Shown: positions 42,413 to 50,278, counted from the stretch's first letter. The stretch is 64,000 bases of DNA from DASSFZ01 sp035292585 (GCA_035292585.1 DATDPU010000118.1:10226-74225), one strand, 5' to 3'. The notes: generated by a model not told the origin, from the letters alone. Translations and numbers: made by a program.

Positions 42413-44437
42413 TCACGGCGAGTTCGGCGCGGTTGAATCCGGCTCACTGGCCGCGCGCGCCAGCACGGTTACACCTGCCGGTGAGATGCTTATGAAATCG
42501 CCATCCTGAAGGCCCGCCGCCGCGTCCCCTAAGATAAGCCCCGGCACACGGGTTTCACGCAACACAATGGCAGTGTGACAGAGAAGTGTGCCGCGCTCAA
42601 AGATAAAGCCCTTCACGTAGCGCAGCAAAGGGATCAGTCCTATCGACGGATAATCGGCCACTGCAATCAACGGGCCTACCCGTTCGGCAAGATGTCGGAT
42701 CTGTACCACAGGTTCCGCGTCATGAATCGCATCTTGAGAGTCGCCGTGACTGACGACGCTGACGCCATGGCGTGCCGCGAGGGTGTCGAATACGTCAAGG
42801 CGCGGGATTCTGACTACCCGCCCAACTGCCGAGCCGGCCGACAGGATGGTCAAATCGTCCGACGCCTCAACTGGCGCGGTCTCGATGCTCAGGTCCTTGA
42901 CGTAGACCTTGTCGCGATAGATGTACCATTCGAGACGCACTTCGCCAAATTTGGCGCTCAATGCGCGTATTATCTCCCCGATGCGACGCGCGTGCGCCGG
43001 CAACACAGTCAAAGGATAAGCTGGGGTTGGTGTTTCTTGCCAATCACCCTGCGCCAGGTTGAGAACGGCAATCTGCCTGAAGGCTTGGACGTGGCTCTGG
43101 GCAAGCTCGCCGTCCGGCTGTAACACGTAGGTGGACGGCGTGACTGCGCCGCTATAGATACGGCTTATCCCGTTTGGAAAGGCTTCGATCAGGACTCGCC
43201 CATCGGCGAGACGGGTAGCGAACCCGGTGATCTCCGCAGGGATCACTTCGCCAAGTTGCACAGCGCAGTAACTTCCAGTTCCGATTGGATTGTTCTGCCA
43301 ACCGGATATCAGCGTCTCGATCAGATGCTCGCGCTCGACGATGACACTGGGGCCGCCCCAATTCACCCGCACGTACGGCATTTGCAAAACGGCTTCAAGC
43401 TGAGACCGGCGCTCAAGCACGTCAGCTACGTCATACACGAGATAGATGATCTGAAACGTCGGGATGCCTTGCGCCTGGCAATACTGGCGAAACCACACCT
43501 TCTTCTGTAGCTGGCGCATAAAGAAGCGCTCACACTTGCCCAACGGCAGCGCATAAACTCGATCGACGTCTTCTTGAGAGGCCCAAACGGTGTGTGTCAT
43601 CGACCTTGACACGGGCGTGGTGATAGGTCGAGCCTGAAGGATAACGAGCGCCAGGCCGGTCCACGCCCACTCGATATCCGCCGGCATCTTCAGCAAACGT
43701 TCAACCTGTTCTGCGGTCCGCAACAGCGCTTGAGCCAGCGGCACAGGCAAGTCCGAGTCAAACGTGTCTTTGCGCAGTCGGACACTTTGCTGCGCGGCGC
43801 GACCAGCCGTGATGCTCTCGTTCCCGCCGCGATTGAATTCGACCAGTACGGCCGCGCTGGGCTTGAGCGGCTCAAGCGTGAACATGACGCCGGCAAACTC
43901 GGAACGAATGTAAGACTGGACGATTAACGCCATGTCTGTGGCGATACGCCCCCGGCCATAGTAGATGGCCTGCTCGGTGAACAGGGAGGCCCAGCATTTG
44001 CGGATGGCCGTATCCAGCGCCGAGAGGTCTTGAACCCCCAGCTCCGTATGATAGATGCCTGCATGCGAAACCTGTGTGTCGTCTTCATCCGGCGCCGAAG
44101 AGCGCACCGCCACTGGCCCGTGCTGCAGCATAGGCCGCAGCTGTGATTCAAGCAATGACCCGAGCGGTTCTGGAAGCGCTATGTCGTAGACCGCGCGCCG
44201 AAGTTGCTCCAACACTTTGCCGCGCAGCACGGGATTCTGCTCTAGCACACGCAACTTTTCGGCAACGATCCCGCTCAAAGGCGTTTGATTCTGAACGGCT
44301 CGAAAAAAGGTCGTGGTCAGGCAAATACCGTCAGGCGCCGGTAGCCCCGCCGCGAGCAGGCGGCCAAGCATCTGCGCCTTGCCGCCGACGACGGCGCGCG
44401 AGAGGTGGTTGCACTCGGCCAGGGTAACAACTAACAT
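42413..44437 (-). CDS. PEP-synthase / rifampin-phosphotransferase-like dikinase
   Basis: 674 residues. The N-terminal ATP-grasp reads VVGGKAQMLGRLLAAGLPAP, VAVRSSAPDEDDTQVSHAG, LIVQSYIRSEFAGVMFT and IEWAWTGLALVILQARPIT. A unique middle region (about 280-560) replaces the substrate part. The C-terminal swivelling domain has FERGTLLCHTAIVLRETRVPGLIL, keeping the phosphocarrier His. The PEP-binding TIM barrel of true PEP synthase is absent. The nearest known architecture is rifampin phosphotransferase (ATP-grasp, substrate domain, His domain), which phosphorylates a natural product by an ATP to AMP, Pi mechanism. In this operon it could phosphorylate the peptide or a cofactor. Confidence 0.8.
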   Translation of the reverse strand: MLVVTLAECNHLSRAVVGGKAQMLGRLLAAGLPAPDGICLTTTFFRAVQNQTPLSGIVAEKLRVLEQNPVLRGKVLEQLRRAVYDIALPEPLGSLLESQLRPMLQHGPVAVRSSAPDEDDTQVSHAGIYHTELGVQDLSALDTAIRKCWASLFTEQAIYYGRGRIATDMALIVQSYIRSEFAGVMFTLEPLKPSAAVLVEFNRGGNESITAGRAAQQSVRLRKDTFDSDLPVPLAQALLRTAEQVERLLKMPADIEWAWTGLALVILQARPITTPVSRSMTHTVWASQEDVDRVYALPLGKCERFFMRQLQKKVWFRQYCQAQGIPTFQIIYLVYDVADVLERRSQLEAVLQMPYVRVNWGGPSVIVEREHLIETLISGWQNNPIGTGSYCAVQLGEVIPAEITGFATRLADGRVLIEAFPNGISRIYSGAVTPSTYVLQPDGELAQSHVQAFRQIAVLNLAQGDWQETPTPAYPLTVLPAHARRIGEIIRALSAKFGEVRLEWYIYRDKVYVKDLSIETAPVEASDDLTILSAGSAVGRVVRIPRLDVFDTLAARHGVSVVSHGDSQDAIHDAEPVVQIRHLAERVGPLIAVADYPSIGLIPLLRYVKGFIFERGTLLCHTAIVLRETRVPGLILGDAAAGLQDGDFISISPAGVTVLARAASEPDSTAPNSP

Positions 44438-44514
44438 TCGAACACGTTCCGCCAGGATGCTAAATGGTTTCTCGGCGAACCGCTGCCGATTTGAACGACG
44501 TCTTTAGTTCGTCG

Positions 44515-44625
44515 GGCTCTCCCGACTTGGACGGGATTATCCGCGAATACCGCGAATCGTCGCTAATGTTTTCGCGCGATTCGCGCGATTCGCGGATTGC
44601 TTTTCCCGCCCGATCCGGTAGAGCC
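44515..44625. mobile_element. R3 miniature element, second copy, with 8-bp target duplication
   Basis: A 111-bp copy nearly identical to 11914-12024, with termini GGCTCTCCCGACTTGG and CGATCCGGTAGAGCC. Perfect target duplications GTTCGTCG lie at 44507-44514 and 44626-44633. It has inserted within the last codon region of the P-loop kinase gene and supplies its present C terminus. Confidence 0.92.
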
Positions 44626-45291
44626 GTTCGTCGTCGGATGGAATTCAGACTGGCTCACCTTGCGGCGATGTGCCACGGCTATATCCAGAATGATTTGATG
44701 GATGGCAGCTGGGGGCCAGGTCGCATCGACGCGGGTGATCGGAATGCCGGCGCAGGCTAACCGATCAACCCCAGGCAGGGTATCCTGGGTGTAGACTTCG
44801 ACCTTGCGCTGGAAGATCGGCAGCCGCGCCTGCGCCGTTGCCCGCCCGCGTTTGCGCCGCTCACGCTCGAACTGGCGCTGAAGCGAGGCAGAGGGCGTGT
44901 CATCTGGAAAATAAAACTTGGCGACGACGGTGCGCCGCGCCAGGGCGTCGATATTCAGGAACAGTCCTGCTTGACGTAGCCCGCGCGGACAACCGTCGAG
45001 CGCCACAAAAACATCGGTCGCTACACGCGAAATGGCGCGGAAAAGCATCCGGTCCAGGCTGATGGGGGCCAGTTCACCTCGATCGCGCGCGACGTGGGCC
45101 GCGTCGAGCGACGAGCGCAATTCGTCGCGCTCGTCGGGCAGCAGCAAGTTCATCAACTCGGTCTCTTGACGAACGAGGCGCGGAACGGACGCGATCATGA
45201 AGTGCGAATGCGAAAAAGCTGCGCGCAACGCACGGATCTGAGTCGTTTTGCCGCTGCCCGGCGGACCGATGAATGCGAAGTATGCAGCCAT
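44563..45291 (-). CDS. Adenylate-kinase-like P-loop protein with transposon-derived tail
   Basis: 242 residues. Walker A is FIGPPGSGKTTQIRAL (residues 6-21), and the family's substrate block 'DG(F/Y)PR' appears as VALDGCPRGLRQAG near residue 95. Arg-rich FERERRKRGRATAQARL corresponds to a lid region. It is probably a nucleotide or small-molecule kinase. The last 21 residues (NGSTGSGGKSNPRIARIARK and H) are translated from the R3 element; removing the element and one target copy puts a TAA directly after the Asn of SEFHPTTN, so the ancestral protein ended there. Confidence 0.82.
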   Translation of the reverse strand: MAAYFAFIGPPGSGKTTQIRALRAAFSHSHFMIASVPRLVRQETELMNLLLPDERDELRSSLDAAHVARDRGELAPISLDRMLFRAISRVATDVFVALDGCPRGLRQAGLFLNIDALARRTVVAKFYFPDDTPSASLQRQFERERRKRGRATAQARLPIFQRKVEVYTQDTLPGVDRLACAGIPITRVDATWPPAAIHQIILDIAVAHRRKVSQSEFHPTTNGSTGSGGKSNPRIARIARKH

Positions 45292-45321
45292 GCTCGGGAA
45301 GGGTGACGTAGTGCGCTAGGC

Positions 45322-46683
45322 CTATAGATCAGCCGCTGGAACAGAAAGCGTCTCAGCGCGTACGACTTGTTCGAGCAGGGGTGTTAAGGGTAAGAGCCAA
45401 CGCAAGGCAGGTACGGACCCGATGTCGGCCTGGTACACAGCGCTGATGAGCTCCAGTGCTTCTGGCGAGGCGCGTGGAGACGCTTGCAACATACTGCGAA
45501 TTTCGGCGGGGGAAACCGCTCCCCGATACTCCGGGTTCTCAATCCCGCGATCCATCAGGCCTAGCAGATCGTGCGTCCGAATCAGGAATGTAACCAGATC
45601 GGCTTCCAGCGGCGTCAACCCTTCGGGTTGATACCGCTTCCACACCTTGGCGCCGATAAGTGCATGGCAACCCGGCGTCCAGATGTTGTGAAGCTTGCCG
45701 ATATCATGCAACAGCGTGGTGACGCGCATGGCGCGCCGCGCGGCGGGATCGGCTCGGCTGGTGTCCAGAACAAGCAGCGCCATCAGGGCATGTTGATAAA
45801 GTTCCCAACCCTGGTGTGTGGGTTTCTGTTCTCCGCGTTGAACAGCCAGTACGTGTTGCACGAAAGGATCGGGGAAGGTACGCGGGTCTTGTAGCAGTGT
45901 TTGATCCAGGAGCCATTCGCGAAAGTTCGAATCCGGCGCCTGCCAGGGGTCGCTGCCGGGCAAGGACGCCCGGGAGGGCATCGGCATGGGGTCGATCGCA
46001 GGTTTCACACCGGCATGCCATTGCCGAATCTGGTCAACCCAATACCTCTCGCCAGGAAAAAAACTCATCTTGGGGTTGCGCCCACCGCGTTCGTTCGCCT
46101 GAATGACATGGTGCATCGCTTCAAAAGTCTCTTGCAGCGATTTGCGCGAGTAGTTCAAGAAATCGGCCGCGAGACCGGGGAAAAAGATCAGGAGTCGAGT
46201 CGCTTGCGCCCGAGCGGCCGCCAAATCGTTCGTGTTGGGCGCTAAAACGCCGTCCCGCAGTTGAGCCAGCGCCTTTGGATGACCGAGGTGAAAGGTGGGT
46301 TCGCCGTTCTCGATGCGCGCCGCGCCACATCCGGCAATCAACGGGGCGCATTGCAGCGCGCGTCGCACCAGGTCGTCTGCGGCGGCGCCGTCAGGCGAAT
46401 ATCCGATGAGTTCCTCCGCCGCTCGCACGCGCCAACGCAGGTCCGGTCTGGCCGTCGCCAATTTCTCCTGCACCTGTCCGATTTCATCACGGTAGGCGAT
46501 CATCACATCCAATTCGGGCGGAACAAAAGGCGGGCCATACTTGCCGGAAAAGAAAGCCACGTAGTACAGACTTCCGACCACCCAGGCAGCCGGTTCCACA
46601 GCCGCCAGCGCCTCCAGATACGCGACATACCATGACGGCAGAGCGGGCGCCAGGATGCTTTGGCCGTTGTCATGCAGGATCAT
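45322..46683 (-). CDS. Nucleotidyltransferase-like / HD-domain protein
   Basis: 453 residues from ATG 46683, with GGAGG at good distance; a start at 46698 is possible. The N-terminal part has WVVGSLYYVAFFSGKYGPPFVPPELDVMIAY, which looks like an NTase G-S...D-x-D core. The C-terminal part has the HD signature VTTLLHDIGKLHNIWTPGCHALIGAKVW and later IRTHDLLG, expected to bind two metals. NTase plus HD resembles GlnD or CCA-enzyme organisation, so it may add and remove a nucleotide. The target is unknown; all neighbours also act on phosphoryl groups. Confidence 0.72.
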   Translation of the reverse strand: MILHDNGQSILAPALPSWYVAYLEALAAVEPAAWVVGSLYYVAFFSGKYGPPFVPPELDVMIAYRDEIGQVQEKLATARPDLRWRVRAAEELIGYSPDGAAADDLVRRALQCAPLIAGCGAARIENGEPTFHLGHPKALAQLRDGVLAPNTNDLAAARAQATRLLIFFPGLAADFLNYSRKSLQETFEAMHHVIQANERGGRNPKMSFFPGERYWVDQIRQWHAGVKPAIDPMPMPSRASLPGSDPWQAPDSNFREWLLDQTLLQDPRTFPDPFVQHVLAVQRGEQKPTHQGWELYQHALMALLVLDTSRADPAARRAMRVTTLLHDIGKLHNIWTPGCHALIGAKVWKRYQPEGLTPLEADLVTFLIRTHDLLGLMDRGIENPEYRGAVSPAEIRSMLQASPRASPEALELISAVYQADIGSVPALRWLLPLTPLLEQVVRAETLSVPAADL

Positions 46684-46722
46684 CTTTGCCGCCTCCAACC
46701 CTCGCGCTGACGTCCATGGTCT

Positions 46723-46877
46723 TTAGAACAGCGTAAGCGTTCCGGTGCGCTTGGCCCGTCGTTCGGCATACCCCAGCAGCAGATAACTGGCCGCCCGCAT
46801 CAGTGCGCTGAGACCAGCCGGGACGGCGATCTCCAAGCCGATATCTTGCGCAAGATGCTCAAAACGAACGATCGCAT
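46723..46877 (-). pseudogene. ABC-2 permease remnant (internal deletion)
   Basis: An ATG overlaps the ATPase stop (TAATG) and begins MRSFVLSILRKI, a plausible permease N terminus; after about a dozen codons the frame is lost. In another frame the same stretch ends LMRAASYLLLGYAERRAKRTGTLTLF and stop, like the C terminus of exporter permeases (helix followed by a basic tail). The middle of the gene, about 230 codons, is missing. Confidence 0.6.
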
Positions 46878-47851
46878 TATTTGGCCTCGTCGCCGGAGAT
46901 AGCCACCAGCACGTCTTCAAGCGTCGGTTCGACTGCGCGCAACTCGAGGATACGGCGGTGGGTCGCCGTAATGGCGTCGAAGAGCTGGGCTGTGATGTTT
47001 TGAGCACTGCGCACCGTGATCTGGTAGCCGAGTTCGGTGTGGACCGCCGAGCGCCGGGCCTGATGTGCCTGACTAAATGCATCCAGCACTTGATCGAGGG
47101 CGGCATCCTGACCATCAACGGTAACCACTACAATTTGCTCCTGCTTGTATTTCTGCTTCAATTGGTCGGGAGTGCCTTGATCGACCGGCCCGCCCTTGTG
47201 GATAATCACGATTTGATCGCACAGTTCTTCGACTTCATACATATAATGCGACGTGAACAGGATCGTCTTATCCTTCAGGCGTTCCTTGATAAACTGGCGG
47301 ATTTGACGAGCGATCGGCGCATCCAGGCCGATGGTCGGTTCGTCCATGAACAGATAGACGGGATCGTTGATCAACCCGCGTGCGATCTGCAAGCGCTGCT
47401 TCATGCCTTTTGAATACTGTTCGACGCGTCTATCGGCGTCCTGGCTTAGGCCCACCAGCTCCAATAACTCGCCGATGCGCCGCGTCTTGATCGGCTCGGG
47501 CACATCGTACAAGTCGGCAAAGTAAGCCAGATTCTCGCGACCGGTCAGTCGCCAGTACAGCATCCTTTCCCCGCCGGCAATCATGTTCACAATCCGCCGA
47601 ACTTTCCCGGCGTCTCGCACCACGTCATAGCCACCCACTCGAGCCGTACCTGACGTGGGTTCCAGCAAGGTAGCCAACAGCTTGACCAGTGTGGTCTTCC
47701 CGGCGCCGTTCACGCCCAGCAAACCAAAAACTTGACCCTCGTCGATGTGCAGATTGAGATGGTCAACGGCGACAGTCTGCTTGCGCGCCGGCCGAAAGGG
47801 GAGCAAGCCGTGGTCTGAGTAGATTTTGGTCAGGTCGTGAGTCTCGATCAT
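46877..47851 (-). CDS. ABC-2 type exporter ATP-binding protein
   Basis: 324 residues from ATG 47851 (MIETHDLTKIYSDHGLLPF). Walker A LLGVNGAGKTT, Q-loop GERMLYWRLTGRENL, signature EQYSKGMKQRLQIARGL, Walker B VYLFMDEPTIGLDAP and H-loop LFTSHYMYEVEEL are all intact. A C-terminal domain (VVTVDGQDAALDQVL...ILELRAVEPTLEDVLVAISG) is typical of drug and peptide exporters. Both flanking permease genes are degraded, so as it stands it has no local membrane partner. Confidence 0.92.
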   Translation of the reverse strand: MIETHDLTKIYSDHGLLPFRPARKQTVAVDHLNLHIDEGQVFGLLGVNGAGKTTLVKLLATLLEPTSGTARVGGYDVVRDAGKVRRIVNMIAGGERMLYWRLTGRENLAYFADLYDVPEPIKTRRIGELLELVGLSQDADRRVEQYSKGMKQRLQIARGLINDPVYLFMDEPTIGLDAPIARQIRQFIKERLKDKTILFTSHYMYEVEELCDQIVIIHKGGPVDQGTPDQLKQKYKQEQIVVVTVDGQDAALDQVLDAFSQAHQARRSAVHTELGYQITVRSAQNITAQLFDAITATHRRILELRAVEPTLEDVLVAISGDEAK

Positions 47852-47862
47852 GCCAGGTCCAG

Positions 47863-48162
47863 TTATGACAGCGCTTTCTCGAGTGCGACACGCCGAACGC
47901 GATTCAACAGGATGAAGCCGAATACACACTAAATCAGCGCCAGGGCTGAGAGGCCCCGGATGGCGTCGACGTGTTGATCTAAATCCAAACCGAATAAGAC
48001 GTTATCCCGCGCCAGACTGACGGTCGCCGTGAGCGGGATAAATCGAGCGAGCGCTTGCAGCCAGTCCGGCAGATATTGTATCGGAAAGAGTATGCCGCAA
48101 ATCAAGTACAGCACCGCGTGGAAGTCGCGGCGCGGGCGAACTGGGAGACTGATCGAGCGCAA
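47863..48162 (-). pseudogene. ABC-2 permease remnant (N-terminal deletion and internal stop)
   Basis: The frame reads FHAVLYLICGILFPIQYLPD, then WLQALARFIPLTATVSLARD, with LSALALI, an in-frame TAG at about 47929, then CVFGFILLNRVRRVALEKAL and stop. 'GILFPIQYLPDWLQALARFIPLT' is characteristic of the ABC-2 permease signature region. The first two thirds of the protein are missing and the last helix is cut off by the stop codon. It lies between the NTase and ATPase genes. Confidence 0.72.
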
Positions 48163-48172
48163 GGGTCCAAGA

Positions 48173-48961
48173 TCAGGCCGGTGGTCTATCTTTTTGAGCT
48201 TTAAACATCAACTCGTTGGCAAAGTCGAGAGACTGTTTGGCAAAATCAATGATAGCTTCACGGTGGTCGAGGCGGGGTAACTCACACGACCAGTAGCGCT
48301 CTAATACTTCGGTCTCGCCCAGCTTGCTCAGTTTCGCGAAGCGCCACTTGGCTTTCGTGTTCGTTTCGCCTTTTGAGGCGATATAAGCGTCAAGCGCAAG
48401 CCCGACTGCCTCCCGGACCGTAAGCCAGGCGAGACCCGCTTGCTTGGAGTCAATCGCGCCCACTACATCCTCGGCGACGCTTTCGAACCAAGCCACACGC
48501 TGGGAGACAAGGATTTGGCTGAAGTGGTCATAGTCAAACGCCCTTTGCAGCTCCCGAAAATTGTCTTCGGATTGAATCGGAATGCCGCCGCGCATGCGGT
48601 GAGCAATATGAATATCCGCAAGCTTGGCATTCCGACAGGCGTCCCAATCTTCGATCCCAATCTCCTGCAAGCGCCGCGCCGCCTTCAGGATTTCGGCCTT
48701 TTCCCAGTTCTCAATATCCAGACGCCAGTTGGCGATCCACTTGTTCGAGATGGTGTGGTTTTCCCAAGCGATGTCTACGCTGACCTGCACTTGCTTGGGA
48801 AAGATCACAAACACGTCGAGATCGGACAGGGCGTGACCGAAACCTTCGGTGACCGAACCGCTGATGAAAATGGTATACGGTTCGATGGGCAATTCCAGGT
48901 TACTCAAGACTTCGTCAACGTCAACGTTCAGTTTTTCAAGTAGAGCGACCTCAGCGGCCAT
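48173..48961 (-). CDS. Nucleotidyltransferase-fold protein 1
   Basis: 262 residues. The active-site motif is FISGSVTEGFGHALSDLDVFVIFP (G-S...S-D-x-D, residues 32-55), giving two metal-binding Asp. The remainder is helical (LVSQRVAWFESVAEDVVGAIDSKQAGLAWLTVREAVGLALDAYIASKGE), as in HEPN/aminoglycoside NTase partners. AGGAG precedes the ATG. It may nucleotidylate the product of the cluster. Its codon and base usage is slightly more A+T-rich than that of genes further down. Confidence 0.78.
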   Translation of the reverse strand: MAAEVALLEKLNVDVDEVLSNLELPIEPYTIFISGSVTEGFGHALSDLDVFVIFPKQVQVSVDIAWENHTISNKWIANWRLDIENWEKAEILKAARRLQEIGIEDWDACRNAKLADIHIAHRMRGGIPIQSEDNFRELQRAFDYDHFSQILVSQRVAWFESVAEDVVGAIDSKQAGLAWLTVREAVGLALDAYIASKGETNTKAKWRFAKLSKLGETEVLERYWSCELPRLDHREAIIDFAKQSLDFANELMFKAQKDRPPA

Positions 48962-49018
48962 GCGTGTGCTCCTGCGAGTGAGTCGTCAAGCTCAAATGTG
49001 CAGGGGGAGCCTGCGGTC

Positions 49019-49744
49019 TTACTGGGTCTGGCTGGAACGGCGCAGCGCCTGAATCAGGCTGGGGAAATTATAGGCCATGTGTCCCAACAGGCTGCCGAGC
49101 AACGCCTGCGAAAAATAGAACAGGGTACTCAAGCCCAAACTCAGAAGCATCTGAAAGAGCAGATCGAGCCGATCCCAACGGCGGGAGGCATTAAAGTGCA
49201 TCACATGCTCGAACACAAAAAAGACGGTCGAGACGACAATCGCCCACAGCTGGATGTAGGGTATGAGCACGTAGAGAATAACGCCGCGATAGAAGTACTC
49301 CTGCGCGCTGGCAATCAGGATCGGATGAAACGTGTCGCGAAACTTGTCTTCAGCCGAGAGAGGCGGCAGAAGTTTAAGGAAATCTCGCGACAGCGTTAAA
49401 CGCAGATCGGATACTTGAGACAACTGGAGCGCCGCACCGTAGACGAATCCACCGACAATGCCCCAAGCTTGCGGCTGGGCAGAAGGGAATCCTAGAAACG
49501 GCAGCGGGACGAAAAATACAGCGGAGCGAATCAGCCGAGTCACGATTGCGGCGCCGCGAAAGCCGCGAATGTAGTTTCTCAAGCGGACCCGCGCCTCGGC
49601 GAGAATGAATGCGTAAGTCGCGAAAGCCACGCCCAGCGGGAGTTGGCTGACGGCAAAGAAGTAACCGGCGGCCAATACCAGGAGAGCAATGGCTAGCGCC
49701 GCAACAACATTCCGGGTCGGCAGTCGGAGGCGCCGTTCCGTCAC
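49019..49744 (-). CDS. CPBP family intramembrane metalloprotease-like protein
   Basis: 241 residues with about seven hydrophobic helices. Motif 1 appears as ASAQEYFYRGVIL (canonical EExxFRG, here with Gln for the first Glu), motif 2 as FFVFEHVMHF, and motif 3 as LGHMAYNFP. CPBP (Abi) proteases cleave CAAX proteins or leader peptides and some give bacteriocin self-immunity. The GTG start overlaps the stop of the PqqD gene (GTGA), so the two are co-translated. The Glu to Gln change may affect activity. Confidence 0.85.
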   Translation of the reverse strand: MTERRLRLPTRNVVAALAIALLVLAAGYFFAVSQLPLGVAFATYAFILAEARVRLRNYIRGFRGAAIVTRLIRSAVFFVPLPFLGFPSAQPQAWGIVGGFVYGAALQLSQVSDLRLTLSRDFLKLLPPLSAEDKFRDTFHPILIASAQEYFYRGVILYVLIPYIQLWAIVVSTVFFVFEHVMHFNASRRWDRLDLLFQMLLSLGLSTLFYFSQALLGSLLGHMAYNFPSLIQALRRSSQTQ

Positions 49745-49998
49745 TCTAGCAGGCCCTTGGCCTTGAGGTCTTGTACAAACTCTTGCACGTCCGCCAATGC
49801 CTGTTCGGGTGTGACGTCATATTCCTGCGTCAAGGCGCCGGCAATATCTGCGGCGCTGCGAGTACCGTCACATAATTCCCAAATCCGTCCACCCACCTCA
49901 TCTAACTCATAAGTCTGATCGCGCTGAATCAATATTCGGCGTCCGCCCACCGACTGGAATCTTACTCGAAACGATCGTTTCGGCGGAGTAGGGGTCAT
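49741..49998 (-). CDS. PqqD-like RiPP recognition element (RRE) protein
   Basis: 85 residues from ATG 49998, with AAGGAGAT upstream; an adjacent GTG at 50001 is equivalent. The winged-helix RRE pattern is complete: RFQSVGGRRILIQRDQTYELDEVGGRIWELCDGTRSAADIAGALTQEY, then VQEFVQDLKAKGLLE. Stand-alone PqqD and lasso B1 proteins bind leader peptides by adding the leader as a beta strand. The upstream 21-codon peptide has the matching Y-x-x-P-x-I motif. A longer frame from 50082 crosses the attenuator hairpin and is not supported. Confidence 0.9.
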   Translation of the reverse strand: MTPTPPKRSFRVRFQSVGGRRILIQRDQTYELDEVGGRIWELCDGTRSAADIAGALTQEYDVTPEQALADVQEFVQDLKAKGLLE

Positions 49999-50057
49999 CA
50001 CGAGGCTGATCTCCTTGTGTACATGCCCGTTGAGCTTGCGGCGCAATACAACTAAAC

Positions 50058-50091
50058 CGTGTGCGCCACTTTGAGCGCACACGGTTTGCGG
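50058..50091 (-). terminator. Attenuator-like hairpin between precursor peptide and pqqD-like gene
   Basis: On the minus strand AAACCGTGTGCGC-TCAAAGTG-GCGCACACGGTTT (perfect 13-bp stem) is followed by AGTTGTATTG. It starts about 30 bases after the peptide stop. Such a structure would end most transcripts after the peptide and let a fraction continue, giving precursor excess over enzymes, as in many RiPP operons. Confidence 0.75.
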
Positions 50092-50114
50092 ATGGGGACG
50101 ACTGCGTGCTTGTG

Positions 50115-50180
50115 CTAACTGAGCTGCGCGACACGAACATTGACCTTGCGAATAGTGGGTTTGCTATAAGCCTTTTTCAT
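50115..50180 (-). CDS. 21-codon candidate RiPP precursor with lasso-type leader motif
   Basis: The minus strand has a perfect AAAGGAGGTGA Shine-Dalgarno, six bases, then ATG. The peptide begins MKKAYSKPTIRKVNV and ends RVAQLS, followed by TAG. Y-x-x-P-x-I at residues 5-10, preceded by basic residues, matches the YxxPx(L/I) motif by which lasso and related leaders bind PqqD-type RREs, and an RRE is the next gene. The peptide is as short as PqqA and has no obvious separate core, so it may itself be the substrate or an incomplete precursor. It is too short to be found by length-based gene calling. Confidence 0.75.
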   Translation of the reverse strand: MKKAYSKPTIRKVNVRVAQLS

Positions 50181-50214
50181 CGCTGTCACCTCCTTTCGAT
50201 TGAAGGTGTGCGTG

Positions 50215-50245
50215 ATTATAGCACTTGTTGGCAAAGAAGTTGCAA
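50215..50245 (-). promoter_or_regulatory. Extended -10 promoter of the RiPP-like operon
   Basis: On the minus strand TGC-TATAAT (50215-50223) is a perfect extended -10 sequence, with a TTGCAA (50240-50245) 22 bases further upstream as a poor -35. Transcription would begin about 27 bases before the peptide ATG, leaving room for the AAAGGAGGTGA site. Confidence 0.65.
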
Positions 50246-50278
50246 AGTCCCACACGCCTGCGGCGGGTGTAGTGCTCC

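Noticed and set aside
41029..50245. Reading the cluster as an ordinary lasso peptide cluster
   Set aside because: No asparagine-synthetase-like cyclase and no transglutaminase-like B2 protease are encoded, and the peptide has no ring-forming Gly/Ala plus Asp/Glu core after the leader.
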